DNA from: Phycicoccus duodecadis
Lineage (GTDB): Bacteria > Actinomycetota > Actinomycetes > Actinomycetales > Dermatophilaceae
DNA length: 64,000 nucleotides
Reading direction: 5' to 3'
Assembly: GCF_002846495.1 (NCBI RefSeq)
Contig: NZ_PJNE01000001.1
Span: 186,001 to 250,000, forward strand
Shown one piece after another: positions 9,269 through 16,359 of this stretch. Under the pieces are notes generated by a model. The model saw only the letters and a program-made list of their open reading frames with translations, was not told where the DNA came from and searched no databases. The position numbers were made by a program, and so were the translations under genes. Position 1 is the first letter of the stretch. The number at the start of each line of letters is the position of its first letter.

Positions 9269-9514
9269 GATGATCCATCCGTCATGCGTGGTCCCTGCCA
9301 CTCTCTACCGCTGCTCAGTGAGCACGGCACAACGGCCGTGAACGTGGCCAGATCACATCCCATCCCCCGCCATCCCGTGCAGTGCGTGCACACACTGCAC
9401 GCTCACAGACCCCGCTGTCACCAGGCAGCGCTACACAAGAAGAGCGGCCCCAGCCCGGTGCTGGAACACCGAGCCAGGGCCTCGACCGATCACCTGAGAT
9501 AGAGGAGAACGACC
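9269..9514. other. Element left-end non-coding region with inverted repeat
   Basis: About 245 bp between attL and the first gene. It contains a perfect 8-bp inverted repeat (9377-9384 with 9393-9400) whose spacer region holds the 9-mer GTGCGTGCA (9382-9390). The complement of this 9-mer recurs near attR and at 18606-18626. Integrase or excisionase arm sites are a plausible role. Confidence 0.5.
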
Positions 9515-9934
9515 GTGAACAACATCCTGCCCAACACCAACCGCCCCTGCCCCCTTTGGTGCACCCTGCCCGCCGGTCACGGCTGGGAGTCCCTCTTCGA
9601 CTCACCCGGTGGCGACCTCGCTCAGAGGTACCACGTCCGGCCGGTGGCCAAGGTCCAGGTCGGCCGAGAGACGATCGACGTCGACATCATGGCGAGCGAG
9701 ACCGCGCCGACCGGCAACGGGCTGGACCTGACCGACCCCGACCGGTACGTCCAAGCCGGCATCGAGGACGACCCCACGGTGGAGTCCTCGCTGACTCCGC
9801 CGACCGTGGCCGTGCAGTGGCCTGGTCAGGCCGCTGAGCTAACCGCGGCCTCGGCCGAGACCATCGCTCGTGAGCTGCTCTCCGCAGCCGTCCGTGCGGC
9901 AGCCGAGCTCGACAAGATCACGGGTCAGTCGTGA
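9515..9934 (+). CDS. Small protein with CPLWC motif (DUF6907-like)
   Basis: 139 aa. The N-terminal CPLWC followed by a GHG sequence resembles the Cys/His pattern of the actinobacterial DUF6907 family, often found on mobile elements; function unknown. The rest is acidic and Ala-rich with a predicted helix at the end (about 108-135). GTG 9515 has a good ribosome-binding site, AGAGGAG, at 9501-9507. Its stop overlaps the start of the recombinase gene (GTGA), so the two are co-translated, which suggests a role tied to recombination or its control (inference). Confidence 0.65.
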   Translation: MNNILPNTNRPCPLWCTLPAGHGWESLFDSPGGDLAQRYHVRPVAKVQVGRETIDVDIMASETAPTGNGLDLTDPDRYVQAGIEDDPTVESSLTPPTVAVQWPGQAAELTAASAETIARELLSAAVRAAAELDKITGQS

Positions 9935-11106
9935 ACCCGGCCTGGTCCGCGGCGGCCGCCGGCTGGCGGATGATGCTCGAGGACAGCGGCCGAGCCGCGG
10001 CCACAATCGAGGGCTACGCCAAGCACGTGACATGGCTCGCGGACGACCTCGGCGGCGACCCCTGGGAGGTCACCCCGGGCCAGCTGCGCGACTGGGTCGA
10101 CGGGCACAACTGGTCGATGCACACGCGGCGCAAGGTGCTGGTGTCACTGCGGGCGTTCTACCGCCACGGCCTCGACATGGGCGAGCTCGCCCGGTCGCCC
10201 CTGGCGGGCCTGGAGGCGGTGCCCTCGCGCCGGCGCGGCCCTTCGCGCGTCCAGGTGGCCGAGCGGTGGGCCGAGCCCGTGACGGCGTTCCTGACGTGGA
10301 TGGAGGCCGGCGCCCGCAAGGCCTCCACCATCGAGCAGCGCCGGTGGTGGCTGATCCGCCTGTCGGAGACGTTCGCCGACCCGTGGAAGGTCACCCCCGA
10401 CGACCTGGGGCTGTGGCTCTCCCGCGGGGACTGGGCCCCGCAGACCAAGCGCCTCGGCCGCTCCACCGTGCAGCTGTTCTACACCTGGGCCGAGAACACC
10501 GGGCGCGTCGAGCGGTCACCGGCCCGGATGCTGCCCGCGGTGCTGATCCCGAGGGCCCTGCCGCGGCCGACGCCGGACGACGCCGTGCGCGCGGCGCTCG
10601 AGGTCGCTGACGACCGTCTCCGCCTGGCGCTGTACCTCGCGGTGTACGCGGGCCTGAGGCGGGCGGAGATCGCCGCCGTGCACACCCGGGACATCGAGGA
10701 CCAGGTCCTGCACGTGCACGGCAAGGGCGGCCACGAGCGGCTCGTGCCCCTCCATCCCGAGCTCCGGACCGCGCTGCGTGCCGAGCTGCACCGGCGCCGT
10801 GAGGGCACCAGCGGCACCGGGTGGGGGTGCAGGCCGACGGCGCCCGGCGGCTGGCTGTTTCCGTCCGACATCCCGGACGAGCACCTGACCGCGCACCACC
10901 TGGGCAAGCTCATCGCGGCCGCCCTGCCGGCCGGGTGGACCACCCACACCCTGCGGCACCGGTTCGCCACGAAGGCCTACCTGACCGGGCGCGACCTGCG
11001 GGCCGTGCAGGAGCTCCTGGGGCACCAGAAGCCCGAGACCACGGCCATCTACGCCGCGGTCCCTGACGGGGCGCTCGAGGCCGCGGTGGCCGGGGTGGGC
11101 ATCTGA
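9931..11106 (+). CDS. Tyrosine recombinase with duplicated core-binding domain
   Basis: 391 aa. The C-terminal catalytic domain keeps all key residues: Arg243 (GLRRAE), Lys265, His339 and Arg342 (HTLRHRF), His365 (LGHQ) and nucleophile Tyr374. The N-terminal part seems to hold two SAM-like core-binding domains in tandem, about residues 5-95 and 115-200: both contain a DPW-(E/K)-VTP segment followed by a short linker and an L-W-aromatic pattern. Ordinary integrases have one. GTG 9931 overlaps the upstream gene. It sits at the opposite end from the attR-proximal integrase, so it may act in excision, dimer resolution or a different reaction. Confidence 0.88.
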   Translation: MNPAWSAAAAGWRMMLEDSGRAAATIEGYAKHVTWLADDLGGDPWEVTPGQLRDWVDGHNWSMHTRRKVLVSLRAFYRHGLDMGELARSPLAGLEAVPSRRRGPSRVQVAERWAEPVTAFLTWMEAGARKASTIEQRRWWLIRLSETFADPWKVTPDDLGLWLSRGDWAPQTKRLGRSTVQLFYTWAENTGRVERSPARMLPAVLIPRALPRPTPDDAVRAALEVADDRLRLALYLAVYAGLRRAEIAAVHTRDIEDQVLHVHGKGGHERLVPLHPELRTALRAELHRRREGTSGTGWGCRPTAPGGWLFPSDIPDEHLTAHHLGKLIAAALPAGWTTHTLRHRFATKAYLTGRDLRAVQELLGHQKPETTAIYAAVPDGALEAAVAGVGI

Positions 11107-11193
11107 GCGCGCAGCGGAGGAAAAGCGCGGTCACATCGACGTTGCACACGTTCGCGGGCTGCGCGGGCCACGTGCCTTCCTGGGCCGCCGTGG

Positions 11194-11212
11194 CTGAGGG
11201 AGCTGCCCTCAG
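11194..11212. terminator. Hairpin between convergent genes
   Basis: Perfect 7-bp stem (11194-11200 with 11206-11212, 5-nt loop) between the recombinase and the convergent 85-aa gene, touching the latter's stop. No U-tract, so termination is only likely. Confidence 0.35.
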
Positions 11213-11466
11213 GCGATGCGTCGAGCGATCTCTTGGAGCGTCTCCTCGAGCGTGGCGCCGGTGTCAGCCTCACGCATGACGAGGAGGTACCCGCACAGGT
11301 TGCTGAGGCCCAGGGAGAGATTCAACAGGGCGAAGCTCTCGTCGTCACTCTCTTGGAGGATCGACATCACCTGCTCAGACATGAACCGGGAGCCGTCTGG
11401 CGCGTCGGCCCACGCGGTCATCACGCGGATCGCGTCCCGGACGTTGTCGAGGCGTGGATCTGTCAT
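11209..11466 (-). CDS. Hypothetical protein, 85 aa
   Basis: No family recognised. An acidic, mostly helical small protein (rich in Leu, Glu and Asp) with a hydrophobic centre at about residues 45-63 (FALLNLSLGLSNLCGYLLV). It is the last gene of the minus-strand side of the element, 105 bp after AbiV. Base composition is less GC-rich than the host, as for AbiV, suggesting both came as one cargo. Could be a partner of AbiV, but nothing in the sequence shows it. Confidence 0.55.
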   Translation of the reverse strand: MTDPRLDNVRDAIRVMTAWADAPDGSRFMSEQVMSILQESDDESFALLNLSLGLSNLCGYLLVMREADTGATLEETLQEIARRIA

Positions 11467-11571
11467 TGGGCGAGGGTACGGCGCGCCTGATCCTCAGCAT
11501 AGAAGCAGGAGCGCCGCGTCGATGTTGACGCCGTTACCGCTCACGGTGATCGAGCAGGGCCGTGACGACCC

Positions 11572-12435
11572 TCAGGGCTCCTCCGGGGTCGGAGAGTGGC
11601 CCTGCACATCGTTGGGTTCCGACGGTTCCTGACGGTCGTTCATCAGGGCAATCAGTTCGCGAGTCTGCGCCTCGTAGCCGGGCTTTCCGAAGGTGTCGAA
11701 GGGCTTCCGATCACCGCCAGGCGGGTTGAATCTGTACGCGGTGTTCGGCAGCACCTCACCGGGAACGCCTTGGAGGGAGAACGCGCGGATCTCCTCACGC
11801 CCGGCAGTCCCGTCGGAGGGGAACCACTCGTCCACGTCCTCTGGTGTGCTCGCAGGAATGCCCTCCGCGCGCCGGTCTTGCTCCTGACCTTCGATGTGCT
11901 CTCCGAGCCGAAGTTGCCACCCGATCTGGTGCACTCGGTTCAGCACCTCAAGGAGGCGCTCGGACTCCGTGAAGCGCGCCGGCGCGAGAGCCTCGCCAGT
12001 CCTTGAGAGCTCGACGTACAGGCCGGCCTTCTTCAAGTCGTCGTGCTTCCTGGTCCACCGGCGGAGAGTGCCTAGGACGGCTGCGTTCTCGCCGGGTTCC
12101 GGTGGGCCGGTCCCGAACCAGTAGTCCTCGTACTCCAGGAACTGGTGCACGATCTCGAGCTTGCGCTGGTGGCTCGACCACACCTCATCCAGCCACTCGC
12201 AACGGAACGTGGCACCGTCCTCTATGCGGCACATCTGCACCCGTCTCTGATGCACGGCGATCGCCTTCCCCGACTCCTCAAGGCCAAGGATCGCGAGAGA
12301 CTGCGCCAGCGCGACACGACCGGCTTCGAGAAGCGCGAGCGCCGAGCTGAAGAGGGAGTCCGCGTTGTTCAGCAGCGCATCCTGCAGGCGGATGACCTGC
12401 TGAGGTGTCAGATCTGGGAGCTCTCGGATCGGCAC
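11572..12435 (-). CDS. AbiV-family abortive infection protein
   Basis: 287 aa. The N-terminal third matches the AbiV (HEPN superfamily) pattern: a helix with LLNNADSLFSSALALLEAG followed by AQSLAILGLEESGKAI. A second helix carries R91-x5-H97, which fits the Rx4-6H motif of HEPN RNases. AbiV of lactococci blocks phage translation by binding a phage protein. The C-terminal half has no recognised domain. GTG 12435 lies 40 bp after the tape measure gene, without a clear ribosome-binding site. Low G+C marks it as cargo. It could protect the host, or help the element interfere with a helper phage. Confidence 0.72.
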   Translation of the reverse strand: MPIRELPDLTPQQVIRLQDALLNNADSLFSSALALLEAGRVALAQSLAILGLEESGKAIAVHQRRVQMCRIEDGATFRCEWLDEVWSSHQRKLEIVHQFLEYEDYWFGTGPPEPGENAAVLGTLRRWTRKHDDLKKAGLYVELSRTGEALAPARFTESERLLEVLNRVHQIGWQLRLGEHIEGQEQDRRAEGIPASTPEDVDEWFPSDGTAGREEIRAFSLQGVPGEVLPNTAYRFNPPGGDRKPFDTFGKPGYEAQTRELIALMNDRQEPSEPNDVQGHSPTPEEP

Positions 12436-12474
12436 ATCGTCGACGTTACCTGTCCTCGAAGGCCACCGTGCTGG

Positions 12475-14832
12475 TCATCGGTAGCCACCTAGCGCGCGGT
12501 CGAGCCGGCCGGCGCTGATCTCGCCCCTGACGGTGACGCGGGCCACGGCGGCGCCGATGGCGGCGATGGTCGCGGAGTCGAGCGCGACAGGCTCCCGGCC
12601 CTGCGCGCCGCCCGCGTACCCGCGCGCGGCGTCACGGCTGACGTTCGGGTCGAGGGCTGCTCGCGCGGACAGCACCCGGGGCGGGGCGATCGGCGGGATC
12701 GTCGGGGGGGCGACGAGGTCGACCATGGCCGCGGAGACCTTCCCGGCGGTGGAGTTGATGCCCTCGACGACGCCGAGGGGGATCCACCGGGACAGGTCGG
12801 CCATGACCCGCGAGGGGGAGTTGATGCCGAGCGCCTTCTTGAACGGCTCCCGGATGAACGCCGGGACCTTGTCGAGGAAGAACCTGCCGAGGTTGGCGAG
12901 CATCGACCCGGCGCCGTCGATGAGGCCGGTGATGAGGTCCTTCCCCTTCTGCACGAGGACCCCGCCGATGTTGCCCAGGCCGGAGAGGATCTTGCCGGGC
13001 AGGCCCTTGACGAACGTCACGAGCTGCGTTGCCTTGCCGATGGCCGCGGCGTTGGCCCGCCCGAACCAGTCGGCGAACTTCCCCGGGAGGGTGCCGAACC
13101 AGGCGATGGCGCCCTTGACCCACGAGACGGCCGCGCCGATGTCGGCCTTGATCTGGCCCCAGTGGGAGATGACGATGCCGACCGGGGTGTAGCGCAGGAA
13201 CGCGGAGACGATCCACTGCAGGACGGTGGCCACCGCGCCCTTCACCCAGGTGACGGCCGACCCGACGGCGCTGCTGACGGCGGCCCAGGCCTTGATCGTC
13301 CAGGCCTTGATGGTGTCCCAGTTGGCGATGACGATGGCGGCGATGCCGATGATCGCGGCGATCGCCCACCCGATCGGGCCGAGGGCGATGAACCAGGCGG
13401 CGGCCATCCGGCCCGCCTGGAGGAGGGACTGGACCCCCATCAGGACCCAGCCGCCGACGACACGGAGCACGGAGAGGGAGTGCGCGGCCGCGCCTGCGAT
13501 GGCGGCGCCCTGCTGCATGACCCACCCCGCCGCGGCCTTGGTGCCGGCGATGACCGACTGGACCCCGAGCGCGATGAGGTGGGGGATGAACACCGCGGCG
13601 ATGAGGCCGGCGATGACCATGATCGGGGTCTGGTTGTCGGAGATGAACTGCCCGAGCTGCTGGAGCGAGGGCAGGACCGGGTTCATGATCCAGTCACCAA
13701 TGGACTTCAGCGCGGGCCCGAACTCGGAGGCGAGGGTAGCGGCGGCGGTGTTGACGATCGGCAGGACCCGCCCGCCGAGGGTCGTCACGAACGCCTGCTG
13801 CGCCTGGCGCTTGAAGGACTCGATGTTGCTCGACGCGGTGCCGCCCAGCGTCGAGGAGACGCCCTTCGCGGCGCCGTCCACCTTTCCCAGCCCAGTCGCG
13901 GCGGTGTCGAGGTCGAGGGCGAACAGCGAGTCCCCGAGGTCCTCGGCCTTCGTGCCGAACAGGGCCACAGCGGCGGCGTTGCGCTTGGCCGGGTCCTCGA
14001 TCGCCCGCAGCCCGTCGAGGACCTTGTCCGTCGCGGCGCGCGCGGCCGGGCCGCCCTTGGCGAAGGCCGCGGTCATGCTGCTCGCGGACAGGCCGATGGC
14101 CTTGAAGCCGGCCGCGGAGGTCGTCGACCCGTCCTGCCCGCGGATCGCGAGCTCCTTGAGGGCGTCGCCGACGGTGTCGGCGTCGCGTGCGCCTGCCTTG
14201 AGGCCCTGCTGGAGCAGCCCGGTCGCGTCGACACCGCTGATGCCGATGTCCCGGAACACGGTCGAGTACTCGGTGAAGGTGTCGAGCAGGTCGCCGCTCT
14301 TGTCGGTGCCCTGCTGGAAGCCCCGGGTGATGATGTCGAGGGCCTGCGTGGCGTCCTTGGCCAGCCCGGTCTTCATGAGCTGACCGACCGCCGCCGTGGT
14401 GCCGCCAAGGTCCTGGTCGAACGCGGAGGACACGGACAGCACGTCGGCGGTCAGGTCCTGCATGGACTTGGACCCGATCGTGCCGGTGCCGGTGATGTTC
14501 TGGGCGACAGCGCGGACCGCGTCGTTGACCTGACCGAGGGAGTCCCCGTAGTTCTGGGAGTACAGGTCGCCGGCCATCTTCCCGGCCTGGGCAGACTCGG
14601 GAGCGCTGAGCGCGAGCTGGGCGGCCAGCTTGGCGTTGGCGTCCTGCACGTCCATGGCACCGGCCAGCGCGGCACCGATGGCCACGCCGATGGCCGCGCC
14701 GCCGGCCGCGGCGATCTTCGCGCCCTTGGGGCCAAGGTCCCGCAGCTTGTCCATGGCGGACCCGAGGCCTCTCTCGAAGGGCCCCGCCTCGAGGTCGAGG
14801 TAGCCGGTGAGCGTGCCTATGTTCAGCGCCAT
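12475..14832 (-). CDS. Phage tail tape measure protein
   Basis: 785 aa. An Ala/Gly-rich N-terminal region (about 30-65) precedes long helices and TMP repeats such as GLLQQGLKAGARDADTVGDA. Hydrophobic segments lie near 400-420 and 480-505, and Trp-rich AVSWVKGAIAWFGTLPGKF repeats in the last third are typical of siphovirus tape measures. At the usual 0.15 nm per residue it would set a tail near 120 nm. ATG 14832 has GGAG upstream and follows the previous stop by 3 bp. No tail tube, chaperone frameshift or baseplate gene is nearby, which is odd for a working tail module. Confidence 0.92.
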   Translation of the reverse strand: MALNIGTLTGYLDLEAGPFERGLGSAMDKLRDLGPKGAKIAAAGGAAIGVAIGAALAGAMDVQDANAKLAAQLALSAPESAQAGKMAGDLYSQNYGDSLGQVNDAVRAVAQNITGTGTIGSKSMQDLTADVLSVSSAFDQDLGGTTAAVGQLMKTGLAKDATQALDIITRGFQQGTDKSGDLLDTFTEYSTVFRDIGISGVDATGLLQQGLKAGARDADTVGDALKELAIRGQDGSTTSAAGFKAIGLSASSMTAAFAKGGPAARAATDKVLDGLRAIEDPAKRNAAAVALFGTKAEDLGDSLFALDLDTAATGLGKVDGAAKGVSSTLGGTASSNIESFKRQAQQAFVTTLGGRVLPIVNTAAATLASEFGPALKSIGDWIMNPVLPSLQQLGQFISDNQTPIMVIAGLIAAVFIPHLIALGVQSVIAGTKAAAGWVMQQGAAIAGAAAHSLSVLRVVGGWVLMGVQSLLQAGRMAAAWFIALGPIGWAIAAIIGIAAIVIANWDTIKAWTIKAWAAVSSAVGSAVTWVKGAVATVLQWIVSAFLRYTPVGIVISHWGQIKADIGAAVSWVKGAIAWFGTLPGKFADWFGRANAAAIGKATQLVTFVKGLPGKILSGLGNIGGVLVQKGKDLITGLIDGAGSMLANLGRFFLDKVPAFIREPFKKALGINSPSRVMADLSRWIPLGVVEGINSTAGKVSAAMVDLVAPPTIPPIAPPRVLSARAALDPNVSRDAARGYAGGAQGREPVALDSATIAAIGAAVARVTVRGEISAGRLDRALGGYR

Positions 14833-14835
14833 GGG

Positions 14836-15087
14836 TCAGCTCCTGCCGCTGATGGTGCGCAGGTACGCGTCCTGCTCGTCCTGGGGCACCTTCTCGAGGA
14901 TGACGGCGGCCGCGGTCAGGGCCATCTGCGCCAGCAGTGAGTGACGCTCGGCCTTGCTCATGCCCGTGGTGGCCTCGTGGATGGCCCGCTTGAGGGGCGT
15001 GCCGTCGCCGGCCAGCGCGCAGGTGCGAGCGATCCGCACGAGGCGCTCGGCGACGATCCGGTTCCCCAGGTCGGCGGCGCGGGTCAC
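14836..15087 (-). CDS. Small phage-type protein, 83 aa
   Basis: No family recognised. Helical and basic at the N terminus, with LVRIARTCALAG and later AERHSLLAQMALTAAAVILEKV. GTG 15087 overlaps the stop of the 57-aa gene (GTGA), and its stop is 3 bp before the tape measure ATG. In siphoviruses the slot before the tape measure is held by tail assembly chaperones; this protein is shorter than those and has no visible slippery frameshift, so that role is only possible. Confidence 0.65.
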   Translation of the reverse strand: MTRAADLGNRIVAERLVRIARTCALAGDGTPLKRAIHEATTGMSKAERHSLLAQMALTAAAVILEKVPQDEQDAYLRTISGRS

Positions 15088-15257
15088 GCGGCATCACCAG
15101 CATCGGCGTCGAGCTCGGTCATGATCTCCTCGGCGGACTTGGTCCGCGACTCCTCCGCTTGCCGGGAGAGCTCGGCCTCGACACCGGGGCGGGACTCCTC
15201 GGCGAGCTGGCGGGCCTCCTCGCGACGGGCCGCCCCGTTGGAGACGCGGTGCGCCAT
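15084..15257 (-). CDS. Small charged protein, 57 aa
   Basis: 57 aa, highly charged and helical (many Glu, Arg, Ala), ending in an acidic tail. It is short but well supported by position: its ATG (15257-15255) overlaps the upstream stop as TGATG and its TGA overlaps the next GTG start. Such coupling on both sides argues for a real gene in the element's operon. Function unknown. Confidence 0.6.
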   Translation of the reverse strand: MAHRVSNGAARREEARQLAEESRPGVEAELSRQAEESRTKSAEEIMTELDADAGDAA

Positions 15258-15988
15258 CAGCGGTTCGCCTCGATCTGCTCACGCTCGGCGCGCATCTCGT
15301 CGGCGCGCTTGAGGTCGGCGGCGCGCTCACTCACGGTCGACGCCGGCGCGGCGGCTCGGGCTCGGGCGCGGTCCTCGGCGGTGCGAAGCCGGTCGATCCG
15401 CTCGGCGCGCTGGGCCTGCACCCTCGCCCGCTTCCCCTCGACCACCGTGGCCCACCCGCCCGTCACGGTCAGTGCGTGCTCGGCGGCCCCCTTGGGCGCC
15501 TTCCCCTGGGCCTGTGCCGCCGCAAGCGCCACGGCGTCCCTGGGCGGCTCGACGAGCGCGAACACCGGACTGGCGGGCGACTCCGGGTCGAAGCCCAGCG
15601 CCTGCGAGCGGCCGAGCAGGTCGCCCCGCTTGCCGTGCCATGCCTCGATCAGGGACTGCAGCTTGGCGCCGTCGCGGACCAGGCCCTCGTACAGCTTGGC
15701 CATGGCGCCCAGGTCGGCCTCGTTGAGCGCGGCCACGTCCTCGCGCAGCTGGGCGACGAGCTCGTCGTGCTTGGTCTCCCGCACGGCGGCAGCCTTGCGG
15801 CGGGCGGCGTCCGCCCGCAGTCGGGCGAAGCGGGAGACCCCCCGCTGCGCCTCGATCTGGTCGGGGGTGACCGTGTCGTCGCCCTCACGCACGCGCTCCT
15901 CGAGCGCCTCGATCAGAGCGTCCGCCTCGGCCGCTTCCTGCTCGGCGTCGGACACCAGCTTGGTCGGGTCGTCGATCTTGGTCGTCAT
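15257..15988 (-). CDS. Coiled-coil protein in the terminase-tape measure interval
   Basis: 243 aa, no family recognised. Two long charged helices (about 12-100 and 185-243) rich in Ala, Glu and Arg flank a short non-helical middle (about 130-180). ATG 15988 overlaps the upstream HTH gene (ATGA). In complete phages this interval holds portal, protease, scaffold and capsid genes; a scaffold-like or capsid-modifying role would fit the composition but is inference. Confidence 0.65.
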   Translation of the reverse strand: MTTKIDDPTKLVSDAEQEAAEADALIEALEERVREGDDTVTPDQIEAQRGVSRFARLRADAARRKAAAVRETKHDELVAQLREDVAALNEADLGAMAKLYEGLVRDGAKLQSLIEAWHGKRGDLLGRSQALGFDPESPASPVFALVEPPRDAVALAAAQAQGKAPKGAAEHALTVTGGWATVVEGKRARVQAQRAERIDRLRTAEDRARARAAAPASTVSERAADLKRADEMRAEREQIEANR

Positions 15989-16359
15989 GATGCCCTCCCG
16001 AGCACGTTGCGGAGTGAGTCAACATCGATGAGCCAGTCGCGGCCGACCCTCCGGCAGCGGATCCGACCAGAGCGGGCCAGCTTGCGCACGTACTGCACAC
16101 TGACCCCGGTCTGATCCGCTGCCTCGGGTGCCCGGGTCTCACTCATCAACACCGGACCCACTGTGCCCCTGCGGGTTTCGCTAGCGAACCTGTCGACGTC
16201 GACCCGCTCACCGCCAGCCCGCACCAACGCGTCCAAGAGGGCCGGCGCCCACGGCGGCACCGGCTGCCCGTTCCGCCGCTGCACCGTCAGGTCACGGATC
16301 AGGACCCGCGTCACGGCCAACGCGACAGGGCCCCGCAGCAGGTCGTCGAGGTCGCTCAC
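15985..16359 (-). CDS. HTH (excisionase/MerR-type) DNA-binding protein
   Basis: 124 aa. The C-terminal 55 residues form a MerR-like winged helix-turn-helix: AADQTGVSVQYVRKLARSG, then RCRRVGRDWLIDVDSL. The N-terminal part (about 1-65) is helical and unassigned. GTG 16359 overlaps the TerL stop (GTGA) and the stop overlaps the next ATG. A DNA-binding gene within the packaging/structural run is unusual; it could regulate late genes of the element or of a helper. Confidence 0.78.
   Translation of the reverse strand: MSDLDDLLRGPVALAVTRVLIRDLTVQRRNGQPVPPWAPALLDALVRAGGERVDVDRFASETRRGTVGPVLMSETRAPEAADQTGVSVQYVRKLARSGRIRCRRVGRDWLIDVDSLRNVLGRAS

Noticed and set aside
13162..14940. Long plus-strand frame opposite the tape measure gene
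   Set aside because: No recognisable domain; the minus-strand tape measure is typical and coupled to its neighbours.
14836..15257. Tail assembly chaperone pair with programmed frameshift
   Set aside because: No slippery heptamer noticed near the end of the 57-aa or 83-aa gene, and neither product resembles a chaperone.
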